64,000 nucleotides of DNA from Tetrapyrgos nigripes. Taxonomy: Eukaryota > Basidiomycota > Agaricomycetes > Agaricales > Campanellaceae. The stretch spans positions 124,001-188,000 of the forward strand of contig JAACJM010000083.1 of assembly GCA_013368315.1 (NCBI GenBank). The letters are read 5' to 3'. The notes beneath the pieces are model-generated. The model did no database searches and was not told the origin of the DNA. It saw only the letters and a list, made by a program, of their open reading frames with translations. This document shows positions 11,985 through 22,628 of this stretch, one piece after another. The number at the start of each line of letters is the position of its first letter. Position 1 is the first letter of the stretch. Made by a program: the position numbers and the translations under genes.

Positions 11985-12170
11985 AGAAAACGAGAGCTGG
12001 TAAAAAGACACGGGTCTATCATTGTACCTTCAAACTTGTCCATGAGATGTGAAATGTCTTGGGGGTGGGTCTTCGTGTGGAGCATTCTGATGCTCTACGA
12101 GTACAGATAGTGCCATGAGTAAAGTATGCTCAACACCAGAATGCAACAGCTCACAGACTTAGTGATAATT
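11985..12170 (+). repeat. dispersed repeat A, copy 1 (unbroken)
   Basis: Runs from the AAAACGAGAGCTGGTAAAAAG region through TTGTCCATGAGATGTGAAAT and GTGTGGAGCATTCTGATGCT to CAACACCAGAATGCAACAGC. A second copy lies at 15353-16290 but is split by about 740 bases. Confidence 0.75.
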
Positions 12171-12186
12171 TGAAGTACTTAATGAC

Positions 12187-12310
12187 TCGGATTTTCGAGA
12201 ATCTGTCCCCAATCTGTCTCTGCAAATGTCATATCATCATCATCTCGTACATACGTCTTCTCCGTTTGATTTTTTATACAAATTGAACAACAGCAACCTC
12301 AACTGCGTAA
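12187..12310 (+). repeat. dispersed repeat B, copy 2
   Basis: Counterpart of 8350-8490, same orientation, directly after repeat A copy 1 and just beyond the 3' end of MLKL-like gene 1. Confidence 0.7.
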
Positions 12311-12398
12311 CTGTTACATAAAACCATTTCATAAATGTACATTCGATGCATGCGAGGCGTCCTACTAGAGGAGAAGGAGCCGGTTGAAGGCTTTACGA

Positions 12399-14933
12399 TT
12401 ACTCAGTCACGACCTGCATCTCAGCAGAATAGATGACAATGAACCATCCAGCAAATCTTTCAACCGTAGGGTTAACCAGCTGCCAAGAGACAACATCAGG
12501 AAAAGAGACCGACCTCGCTCTCGGGTTGAGAACCACAATATCTCCTTCCCTCGCAGCCTTTACGAATGGATTCCGATGATCCAACGTGACGCGATGTACA
12601 CGCAGGGTATCATCTGCGAATGGACACCGTACGATCTCATACCGCGTGTCGTCAACCATGAAGCCTCGAGGATGACCTTTCAGCTCCTTTTCGAGATTGA
12701 CTTGATATCTCGTGCCATCTGGACGCGCACGATGAAGAGATAGCTCTACCCAGGCCCAAGCGCCGTCGCTTTGGCGCGCGGCTGGACCCCACAAGGTATG
12801 AGGTCAGAGGAGTCGACTGACATAGAACTGCGTAGAACGACTCACTGGTTCTATCCTTCCCTTGATCATGACATTGGACTTCGATGCACAGCTGGCGCAA
12901 GGGGTGCTCACTCGAGCTAGGAAGAGGTGCAGAAGACAAGTAATCGACATGGTCTGAATCTTTAACTAGCATAGGAACTCGACGCGAGAAGAAAGCGACA
13001 CGCCAACGGTTCGCTGAGTCTTGTAATCCGTCGGGTAGGTCGGTCTCCCTACTGGATGGAGCGACCGCCATATGGTCCGTCGACAATACGTTGGAGCATT
13101 TCTCCTGAAGGCGTTGAATTATTTGGGAAATGGTTGGACGATGTGCTGGGTCATTTGATGTGCACTCCTGAATCAACTCGGTGACAACTTCCTTCGGAGT
13201 GGGTCCCATAGCGTGGGCCACCCCTTCCTGATCTCCAATAGCACCAAGCATATCCGAGAAGACTATTCCTAGAGCAAATGTATCAGAAGATAACGTGAAA
13301 GTGCGGTTACTTTTGTCACGAATTTCCGGTGCACGCCATCGCTCGAGATCTCGATCCAGCGTATGCCTTTCCTCCTCTGACATAGCTAGGTATTCGGGTT
13401 TAATCCCAACTGATGAAAAGCTGACATTTCCTTCTTCATCGACAGTTATAGAAGTCTGGAAAGAGGCGAATCAGTCGATGAAAGTCAGAAGAAGCGTTAA
13501 GCTTACAGGGCATATCCCGCCGTGGATGATCGGTGGATCACGGGTATGCAGGTACTCCAAGCATCGAGTGGCTTCTAGGAATAGTGTAAGGTAACGGCCT
13601 TGCCTTCGACCTGTCTTGAGATATTCTATAATGCTGATGTTGGGATGTGGGACCAGGAGGAAAGGGGGTTTATCGACAGTAGAAGCTCCCAATAGACCTG
13701 GCTCCACGGTGAAAATTTTGAACCATACTGACATGACCGATAGCATAAGTACATACCCTGTATTCGGTTACTCCGCAAGCCTTTCCACATCTTGACGAGG
13801 CTGAGGATCACCTCCTCATTAACTACCTCTATCATGCCCACACGCTTACCCAACCACCGCGCACTTCGGACCCTCGAAGTCGTATCCCATCCTAGGAGGA
13901 ATCCTTTTTCCACCTCAAAGCTGGTTACAGTCCACGACTTTATCTTGGTTGCGGACGCTGCAGCCGACTGCTCCTTCAAACGGCTTATACCAGCTTTCAG
14001 GAACTTGACCTCTTCATCTCGCAACTCTACCCGACCCAATTCATGTCTTTCGAGGAGAGCGCTCATACCTGTCATAGTTACGACAGGATTAACGTCGAGC
14101 GTTTCCAGTAGTGTATCGAGAGGACGAAGATCCGGGGATGGCTTTGATAGGGATTCCAGCACGTCTTGAATACGTTTAAGCTGCTCATTTTGGTCTCGCA
14201 TCTGAGCTTCGTGTAGTTGTTCGGCAGATATTCGATTCTTGTCACTGTTGGCGGCTAGCTCCCAGAGTTTGTCAAGCTTCCTGTTGGCGCTAATCAGAGC
14301 GGAGTTCTATACCAGGCGCGTACGAGTTTAGCAGCAACAAGAGACTAACTGTGATTGGGCACGCGCACCTGGAATGCTAAGCATGAAGACCATAATCTCC
14401 GCTCCAACTCCTCGATTTTGAACCGTATATCATCAGCTTGAATCATTGCTTTGAAGAAGTTCTTGCTTTTGGTTGCAACTGCAAAGTCGAGAATGCTTTC
14501 TAAATTCCTGTGAAGTGATGTCGATATTGTGCTCGCGAATGACTAAGGGAACATACTCTACGAGTTGATCGGCACTCTTTTGAAGGAAATCATCTCCAAC
14601 GAAGTTCTCTGGCACTGACAGAGACCCGAGGACATCGCAGATACGAACAAATAAGAGTTGTAGTTGATGTTTATTCTCACTGGTCTGGGACAACGGCTCG
14701 GAATGAGGGAGAGACGGGGCTAATTCTAGAGTACCTTTTCAATGACTTTGAGGATACTGTTGAGGATTCCAAGCACAGAAGAGGCGATAGGTTCGGGTAT
14801 CTTTGATAAAGTCTGTATATCCGTTGTCAGTATGTTTGCAGTATGAAGATATTCGCTCGCAGCAAGGGGTTAACATTACAGAGGTTACACCACTCAACAC
14901 TGTCACCAACGGCGGGATGTATTGACGAGGCAT
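12399..14933 (-). CDS. MLKL-like protein: helical N-domain plus pseudokinase (gene 2)
   Basis: Start chosen at 14931-14933 (MPRQYIPPLVTVLSG), which joins the following exons in frame. The N-terminal 170 residues are helical: LASSV-type helix, ILNSILKVIEK, LLFVRICDVLG, then NLESILDFAVATK and IEELERRLW, the MLKL N-domain pattern. A coiled linker follows (MRDQNEQLKRIQDVLESL). Then comes a kinase-like fold with TRCLEYLHTRDPPIIHGGICP where HRDLKPEN is expected, no DFG, ERWRAPEI as the APE motif, TFALGIVFSDML, and NDPAHRPTISQIIQRL near the C-lobe end. Catalytic Lys, Asp and DFG are not seen, so it is a pseudokinase, as mammalian MLKL is. A C-terminal beta-rich domain begins AWAWVELSLH. Introns near 14885, 14730, 14540, 14300, 13750, 13500 and 12830 keep the frame. 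It converges on gene 1. Confidence 0.65.
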
Positions 14934-15352
14934 GTTATAGCTAGAACACCAGAAGCGCGATGTGGGTAAGGCCAAGGGCCATTTGAAGCCATGACACGAC
15001 TCAAGAGCCCCATTTTAAACTCCGCCAGGCATAAATTCGGGCATGGATTTTTGACCCCCCTCAAAGTAGGCATTATGCTTCCTGGGCGCTCTTGCGACCT
15101 TCCGATACCCCCCCCCCAAAAAAAAAAAAAAAAAAAACAGACCTTTCTGAGCCCATTAGAGCGCTTTTTTTACGAGGCCCTTTTAAGGGACACGTTCTTA
15201 TAACCTGACGTTCCAGCGTGTGGCTATGCTCGATAGCTCCTCCATTCAGTCGGCAAATACGGTGCCGATCTCTTATTTTGAGCCTCGTCATCGTGCCACC
15301 AACGTGCCACGCGCAGCGATGGTCCACACTTCCCTCGTATAGTTGTGATGTG
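14934..15352. other. intergenic with C/A homopolymer run
   Basis: No gene seen. Positions 15109-15137 hold a run of C followed by a run of A, which also creates misleading poly-Gly/poly-Phe ORFs on the minus strand. Confidence 0.5.
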
Positions 15353-15451
15353 GAGAATAAAACGAGAGCTAGTAAAAAGACACGATCATTTTGCCTTGCA
15401 AACTTGTCCATGAGATGTGAAATGTCTAGAGTGTGTGTATGGGTGGGTCGG

Positions 15452-16152
15452 CGTATGGCGACGGACAAAGCAGATAACATGCCTTGAGGCACATCTATGA
15501 TATCATTACTTCTTTTCTTACTTCCTTTGTTCCTTTGTCTTTTCTTACTTATACACCAATGGCTCGCATGTATGTAGACCATCTTCCTTCCTCTATGCTA
15601 TTACTCTAGGATCCAAGTCATTATCATTTATTTCCCCAAGAGAGAGTGGACAACCCGTACATGTAGGTCATAGCGAGCCGGTTATCCGAACCCGCGGCCG
15701 TCTCCTATTCCGGGTTCTGCAAGTCTAGGCCGTCAAAAACAGTCTAGGACGACTGGACTGCAGGGGGGCGTACGCTTGTCTGCAGGGCTTTCATGATTGG
15801 CTTGCTTGGTGCCTACATCCCTCAGTACCGCTCTATCTCCTTCCCCCTTCCCCCTTCCTCCATTCCTCTTGACCCGGCTTCTTTAGCTCCTTCTGTGTTT
15901 CCCGATTTCCCTGTGATGGCCTCTGTAGTATACTTATCTCTACTTTTCTTTGTAATTATCTACCTATGCCCCATGATTGCTTGCACCTTCCAACACAATC
16001 TCCCTAGGACCTCCAGCGCTTTGGTGAGGTAGACGCCCTACCCTGCTGGTCAGGACGATTGGCCCTACTGAGCCTTTGCTTGCCGCGCTAGATCCAGCAA
16101 GTGGATCCACGGATAGCTACCTGCCATGTATTGTAGCTATACGGGGCGTGTA

Positions 16153-16188
<36 letters not shown>
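15452..16188. mobile_element. unclassified insertion ending in a (TC)n tract
   Basis: Sequence present between the two halves of repeat A copy 2 but absent from copy 1. It ends with a CT microsatellite at 16157-16188. An ORF at 15793-16032 is proline- and leucine-rich and shows no known domain. No terminal inverted repeat or clear target duplication was found. A 3' tract of simple repeat suggests, but does not prove, a retroposed element. Confidence 0.4.
16157..16188. repeat. CT/TC microsatellite
   Basis: About sixteen uninterrupted CT units. Confidence 0.95.
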
Positions 16189-16191
<3 letters not shown>

Positions 16192-16488
16192 TGGAGCATT
16201 CTGATGCTCTAAGAGTAGAGACAGTGCCATGAGTAATATCATTATGCTCAACACCAGAATGCAAAAGCTCACAGATTCACTGAAATCGAATTTAATGTCT
16301 ATCCGTCTCCTGGATGCGAAACGTAGACTATAAGTATGATATTCCTTAGTAGAAACCACGGATACAGGGTCTTATTAGATTATGATGTTCTAAATAAGGT
16401 GTCTACGTTATCCGTCTATGATCAAACGTCCGAGAAAAGTAATTCCGATGACAAGGGTCCTTCCCAGGTCTTCTATACCTAGTAACCG

Positions 16489-18019
16489 TTAGCCTTGACA
16501 CTGGACTGTCGTCACCATAATCTGTAGCGGCTGCCCCGTGATCGACGTTACCGAATCCGATTGTCCTTGACCATTCTCCTCTTCGGCAGCTCGAAGCATC
16601 TCCGCAGTTTTATCGTCTTCTCTGAACTTGACACGAGCCATATCGTTCAACATAAGATCATGTGGGTTGACACTCTCGATGGACACATTCTTGCGGTCGT
16701 GCGTATTCCTGCCGGTTCCACTTATCTTTCTACGCTTGACAACCAGAGAATTTTTCGGATTGGGGCCAGTGTTCTCGGGATCATATTGATTATGGGATGA
16801 ATTGGCAGTGGAATGGACGTCGTTGGTGACCCAGAAGAGGGCTAGGGAGTTGAAAATAATCTAGGGGCGCAAGAAGTCAGCAAATTGAATGCGTTTATTG
16901 CGAAGAAAGGAGCAGATCAAGGCTAAAACTGACATCAGTCGTACAACATGAGAGGCACATGTATCCCCGCTGATGTCCATGATAGGCAGTGAGGACGGCA
17001 ATGTTCACAGTGGACATTGTTAAGGCAACTGTAGAGGACCTATGGAGACATATAAGAATATAAGAAAAATTCAAAAAGTATCGAGAGAATGGAAACTCAC
17101 ACTAGATTCCTCGAAGCAACTTTCCGAAGACGTGGATTCGTGATTTTGGACTTCATGAGAGGCCAGAGGAAGAGACTCGTGAGGAATAGCGTGATGTACC
17201 TAACAGAATCGCAAAGTACTGATATTTAGACAAGATGAGTAGTAACAGAAATGGGTACTCACAGATCATAGGTCACAAGGGTGATAGACGCGTAGAATTT
17301 CACTCCGATAAAGCAAAAGCCCGTATCCTTCTGAAGAGAGTTGACGCGTCCTATAATGAGAACGATACCAACTATGGCGTACAGCACGATAGTAAGCAGT
17401 CCAAGGAGATATACAGGTGACTTTAGTCGCTGTTGATTGTGTGTAGCCCAAACGACGTGGACTTTCTCGACTGAACATATTACGCCACTGCGTCAGTAAA
17501 ATTCGGAGTCTGGGGCAGGTACAAAAAAGATGATAGGTAGTACTTACTCAGGAAGACATACAATAAAGCTTTCGTCGACGCATAGAACACAATGCAGAGA
17601 AACACTCCTGTCGTACAAACAGATAGAGATGTTTCGAGTCCAATTCCGAATATCAACATGCCACCTAGGTAATGATATTTGAACATCTGCGAGCCATCCA
17701 AGAAGGGTCCTTCCCCAAATCAAAGACCTATTACTCACTAGTAAAGGTGAACATCCATGAGTCGACAAACACGCCAACGTTAAGCCATCGAACCCATGAA
17801 ACTCGACGAAAATTGCTGGTAGGAATGCGATGTGCGAGACAATATGTAATCATGGTGATACCTGTAATATACGTGGGTGGAAGCATTCAAGAAAACGAGC
17901 GTTAACCTCAGTCGATATGCCGATGAAATGATGTACCCACCAGCAAGATAAACGAAACAAATGAGAGCCTGAACCCCAGGTGATGGAAAGTAGAGACCGA
18001 TAGTCATTGCAATCTGCAA
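16489..18019 (-). CDS. multi-pass membrane protein, 7TM-like, fungal
   Basis: Hydrophobic exons follow in order: MTIGLYFPSPGVQALICFVY, then ITMITYCLAHR and VRWLNVGVFVDSWMFTF, GMLIFGIGLETSLSVCTTG, FLCIVFYASTKALLYVFL, a loop VEKVHVVWATHNQQR, LLGLLTIVLYAIVGIVLI, and FYASITLVTYD with following helices. This predicts seven or so membrane helices. The hydrophilic C-terminal tail (about 16489-16740) is charged, ending VTTVQCQG-stop. The 90-base intron 17940-17862 joins two helices in phase 1. The start is uncertain: an ATG within the first exon is used here, but a tiny upstream exon (ATGAAG near 18125) is possible. A receptor role is conceivable from topology only; I do not recognise a named family. 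Confidence 0.6.
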
Positions 18020-18125
18020 CTGAAATGCCACGATTCACCGGTGAGGGGACATGATCGTATGTCTTGCCCTGCTCTTTATACAGGAATGAAAGGAGTAACG
18101 ATCATGTGCATGTATCGTACCTTCA

Positions 18126-19169
18126 TTAATAATTTTAATTGCAGTTCTGCTCTTGAACGGACACCCTCCTAAATGAAGAGGCAGCGATTAAAGGATAAAT
18201 GGTGTATAATTGGGGTGTGTGATCAGGGCCGCAGGTGTTAATTCAACCCTTCGTGCCCAGAACCCCACCTCTTGGCACTTTTACAACCTTCCACTCATAT
18301 CTCAGCATCCGCTACACACCTCTATCTTCCGATTCCCCGCCCCCCCTCTTCCCGCAGCCCGGAAAACGTCACTCGCATCTCCTATCCGAGTCCCACTAGT
18401 AACCAACTAGTAACCAACCTGCTGAAGCGCACTGCGCCAAAGCTTCAGAGTGTCGCAGTATGTCAAGATTGTAGCAGCTCGACGAGTCCCGGCAAGCAAG
18501 AGTTCGCTTTCGAAGAGACAGTCCAAGGGCGCTTAGGAGCTTCAAGCTCCACGACCCTTTCTATCTAGACTCAAAAGTTGGTAAATTAAAATAACTTGAG
18601 CAGCGCGGCCCCTAGTTGTCCCAGAAGTACAAATGCAGTCAGTAATATCAAGGCGCATCGGACACAGGACGTACAATTAGGCTCGGAATGGAGGAGGAGC
18701 CCAAATGAATTGGGATAATCGCGGCTGGTAAAAGTTGGGTCAAAGTGGTTGGTGGCGGATTCGGAGGCACATCGCAGTAACATTGGAAAAGGTCAGCGCG
18801 TAGCTGTACAAACTACGGGTTGGTAGGAGTTAGCGGTCAAAGGAGAAGGCTACAAAAAGGTAGCTTCTCGGAAACAACCAGCCTGAGACGCGACTGGACA
18901 AGGAAGGATGGCCGTGAGAACTGCGACTAGCTTCCCTCCGCTATTTCAACGAATCTCGTCGACCTTGAAGCTTGAAGCTTGAAGTTTGAAGTTCTGCAGA
19001 AGTTCTCGTTCTGAGTATGTACTCGTAGCGTAAGAATACCGAAATAGCATAAGAATAAGCGTTTCAATACGTATGTAAGTGGGTATGTTTGAGTAGTATG
19101 TTATTGTTATGTGGGGTTCCGTCGTATACCAAGCTGCAGTAACCATAAACATTAAATTAAATCTGTACT
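18126..19169. other. intergenic, no convincing gene
   Basis: ORFs on both strands have no domain and odd composition. A short tandem of AGCTTGAAG-like units lies at 18967-18987. Confidence 0.45.
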
Positions 19170-20506
19170 TTAGCCCTTCCACCAGTTATCGTAGGAGGCA
19201 CTTGCGTTGATGCCCTATAGAACATGACAAAGGAAGCCAGTTCAGTCCCAAAACCCCACAAACAGTCATACTCGAAACACTCACCATCGTGATGAACCCT
19301 GCCAAACCCTGCGTAATAACCGGACCCAGCAGTTCCATCTTAAACACCGGATTATACTGCCCCTCTGGTGAATGACTATCCTCAAATATATTCAACGAAT
19401 CTCGCCAGTTCCGAGTACGGCCGTGGGTGTCTTTGATAGGGTTAGTGTGATACGGCCACATTTTATCTATTTGGAGGTTTAGTTCATCTTCGAAGAAGAA
19501 CTGGCCGACGTGTGCGAGGGAACCTTCAGGAGAGGAAAAGGTGCCATTGGGGAGAGGCTCCCAGGATTTAAAGATTTTGACGTGTACGTGGGTTGCGCGG
19601 CCAGTGTAGTAACCGGGGAAGATGGCTGGAGGAAGCAGGGGGGTTAGCGTCCAGAGAAAAGAACAAGGGCTAGAGACTCACTCGTGAACTGCACGACACC
19701 ATTCTCATCTGTTGGGAAAGCGCCTCTCAGCCATGTCTCATCAAACTCCGTCCTTGGGAACGCGCTCAATAATCCGGAACGTTTTCCACCGACTTGAGGC
19801 TTCTCGTCTTTGAGTTCGGGTTTGGGGAATGGGTGACCGGCATAGTGACCTGTAGCATTGGCTTGCCAGATGTCGACGAGGACGTTAGGGAGGGGTTTGC
19901 AAGTGTTGACGTCGATGACGCCGATGTCGAGGTACTGTACAAGGTAGGGTCAGCAAAGGAAAGGTCAGAGAAGGAACGCAAGCACGCACGGTCAACAAAC
20001 CAAACTGGTATTCGGCAATGTTGGTACGAATCGGATGCCCTTCCGTGTGGTAATATGGACCTTCAGTGACGACGGGTGCTGCGAAACGGTAAGCTAGTTT
20101 TCAGTAGCACTCTTATCGTTGGCACGTACTCAAAACACAGGTGTTGTTTTGTATTGCCGTCTTCCTGCTGACCGGCGAACACTCCATCAGTTCCGTGCTT
20201 TCTCCAGCATCGATGTAATTTGCATCCGCGAAGAGGTCATCATATCCAGGTAGACCGGGATTGACGTTGAGAACCTTCTGAGCCCATTTCCTCTTGCGAG
20301 CAGCGGTGAAATCTGCTACTGCTGGTGCGCACTGTCAAAAGAGATGAGAGATCCCTGTGCATTGATTGGCTAATTAGCCGACTCACGTAATACGCTGCCC
20401 GCTGCAAAGCCCGCTGAGTCTCTATTTCCTGGTCTGTCTTGGGCTCTTTGTGGGCCAGAACGAGAGGGAGAAGAGCCAGGAGATGGAAGAACCTGCTACA
20501 GAACAT
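19170..20506 (-). CDS. secreted intradiol ring-cleavage dioxygenase
   Basis: Non-haem Fe(III) enzyme family that opens catechol-type rings between the two hydroxyls. The start at 20504-20506 gives a signal peptide MFCSRFFHLLALLPLVLA followed by a helical N-region, as in extracellular agaric members. The catalytic core includes TEGPYYHTEGHPIRTN (first Tyr ligand), DIGVIDVNTCKPLPNVLVDI-type strand, NATGHYAGH (second Tyr region), then FPGYYTGRATHVHVK with the two His ligands. The C-terminus is YDNWWKG-stop. Introns near 20394-20335, 20130-20080, 20010-19935, 19680-19630 and 19280-19215 splice in frame. It lies 129 bases from, and divergent to, a carboxymuconate cyclase-like gene, which fits a ring-opening then lactonising sequence. 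The exact substrate is not determinable. Confidence 0.85.
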
Positions 20507-20635
20507 GATGGTCAACGAAAAGGCCACCGGACCTGGGGTTAAATATGTGGGATTTGCGGGCGGCTTGTGCGATCGGAACACGGATAATCCGTCCTTAAAG
20601 GGCATAGGACTGATCTCAAGCTCTTCTTTCGACCG
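20507..20635. promoter_or_regulatory. short shared promoter between dioxygenase and cyclase genes
   Basis: Only 129 bases separate the two divergent start codons, so the pair probably shares control sequences. No TATA box stands out. Confidence 0.55.
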
Positions 20636-22628
20636 ATGGCAGCGGCCCAAGATTTTCTCGCTCTCCCTCCCCACTCCAGTCGCCCTGCGGAGACACTACA
20701 CATCCTGTCTGGGTCCTTTAGATCTTTATCCCTCTTTTTGCTTGCTTTTTCTCCGGCTAATCGGTCGCTTTCTTTGCTCCAGACCGTCGATGCGTTTGGC
20801 CCGCACCAGTATCTCGCCCTGAATCAACACAAGGACCGTGTGTTTGCGACGACATGGTCTTTGCCGCCGTTGCTTTCTAGTTGGGAGATTGATAGGAATG
20901 AGTGGAGACTGAACCATATCAATAATGTGCCTATAAGTGCGTCCCAAAGTACTTTAGGTTTCACTAAACTCATGTTTTGTAGCTGCGACCTCCTCATACA
21001 TCAATGTTCCTCCTCCTTTTACTCACATATACTCTGCCGGAGGCCCAACGGGTGAAGTCCATGCTATAGATTCTGCTATTAGAGGCTTTGGTGAAAAGAT
21101 TCAGCAGTTCCTTTTCGTTCCCGAAGATGAATTAGAGGCGGCCGACAAGACACGGATTGCTCTCGTACGTCTGTTCCTGGCCTCTTTCCGTCCACCTATT
21201 CAACATGTGTGCAGCGCTATGGTTCACATGGAATCGAGTTCTCCGCTCCTCTATCCCTCGCGTTCATCCCAGTCCTTGGAACAGACTCTATCGAAGTCTA
21301 CACACACGACAAGCACACTGGTCTACTCACACATGTACACTCTTCTCCGTCTCCTCGAGGAAAAGATGCGCATGATGGACCTAGACACGTCAAGGTACAT
21401 CCAAACGGCAAGGTGTTGTATTGCGTCACTGAGCACAGTGAGTTGTTTATCTTCACCACTAAATTTTCGACTTCCTTTCTCAAGAGGTTGAGATCATTTA
21501 TATTCATCATTCCTTTTGCATGATGCGCCATGTTTACTGCTTTTGTCATCTGGCCGGCGTACCGTGTCTGTCCGTGCGACACGGACGGAATGCGATCACT
21601 AACGCGCTCGTCGCGTCGTTTGCTCTGCTTGACGCGTACATCTGTTACAAGGCACAAGCGTAGCGCCATGGCGTCGAGTCGCATAGCGTTACGCTCTGGC
21701 CAGGTGTTCTTCGCATTCGTTCCAAACTTTAGGGCTTCACCTCGGAACCTATGTTCTATTCCTCCTCGTCCCTTTTCTGTCACGTTTTACATCACCTTTC
21801 ACCTTTCGTTTTCTATCTCTAAAACCCTTACTAACCCTTCTCCCATTTCTTTTCACAGCCAACTTCATCGACAGCTACTCAATTACCAGCTCTCCACCCT
21901 ACCTGACACATCTCTCCTCGCGTACACTACTTCCTCCTCATTTATCCGAATCATCATCAACACCCGTTACCTTCAACCCTAACGATTCACATGTCCGTTC
22001 CCGCTTTCGCGGTGATACTCTTCTCCTCACACCGTCTATACCTTTACATCCCAATCCACGTACTATCTGGGCGACCACACGAGGAGCTAACCAGGAAGAT
22101 AGAGGGTGGATCAGCGTGTTTAAGTTGGATGAGGACGGGGATTTCGTTAAGAAATCATCGGTAGCAGAAGTGGAAGGACCGGAAGAGGTCAGCGTAGAAC
22201 GTTACCAAGCCCCAACATCTGGAGGAAAGGCACATGCAATCGATCTGTACGCAAAGGAGTTGCTGCCCGCTTCTTCGCCTTCATATTCATCTGGGCCTTC
22301 TTCTATGGACATGGGCATGGACACGGATATCAACGCCACCTCTGACTCCCTAGCACTCAACAAAACTAAAGACGAAGGAGAAGGCGCTGTATACATCCTC
22401 CTTACAGACGATTCTGATGCTGCTTCTCTCGAATTCCTACCTGATGGGTCACCTGGACGAGGCGGAGGCGTGCGTATCCTCGAATGGGATGGATGGGGAC
22501 GGGGTGGAGTAAGAGAGGTTGTTGGGTGGCCTGAACCTGGCACCGGAATTGGGGCCAGTGTAGATCTGGGCGCGGATACAGGAAAGGAAAGGATGATAGG
22601 AGCAAGTCATGCTGTATGGTTGGATTAG
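20636..22628 (+). CDS. carboxy-cis,cis-muconate cyclase-like beta-propeller lactonase
   Basis: Fungal 3-carboxymuconate lactonising enzymes are 7-bladed propellers of this superfamily. The start at 20636 leads to LHILSGSFRSLSLFLLAF, then FATTWSLPPLLSSWEID. Exon 2 has SSYINVPPPFTHIYSAGGPT and exon 3 RYGSHGIEFSAP, with HDGPRHVKVHPNGKVLYCV (a conserved His-rich motif). The last exon runs NFIDSYS to IGASHAVWLD-stop. Introns are about 20937-20983, 21165-21215 and an unusually long one, about 21441-21858. The latter is some 420 bases, against about 50 for the others, and contains GC-rich unrelated sequence (21520-21720). The frame is open in all exons. Paired head-to-head with the intradiol dioxygenase. 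Three decayed copies exist at 26270, 53738 and 62951. Confidence 0.82.

Larger units (their letters stand above)
15353..16290 (+). repeat. dispersed repeat A, copy 2, split by an insertion
   Basis: The left part (15353-15451) matches the start of repeat A and the right part (16189-16290) matches its end (GTGTGGAGCATTCTGATGCT, then CAACACCAGAATGC). Between them lie about 740 unrelated bases. Confidence 0.7.

Noticed and set aside
12399..12860. Frame change before the C-terminal domain of MLKL-like gene 2
   Set aside because: A GTGAGT donor at about 12844 and the acceptor GTCCAG at about 12785 restore the frame.
15073..15582. 169-residue minus-strand ORF with poly-Phe/Gly
   Set aside because: Created by the C/A homopolymer and containing part of repeat A; no protein-like features.
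17780..18031. Possible frameshift in the membrane protein between the first two helices
   Set aside because: A phase-1 intron 17940-17862 (GTGGGT...ACAG) joins the helices in frame, so no lesion is needed.
21298..21783. 161-residue minus-strand ORF
   Set aside because: Antisense shadow of the cyclase exon and intron.
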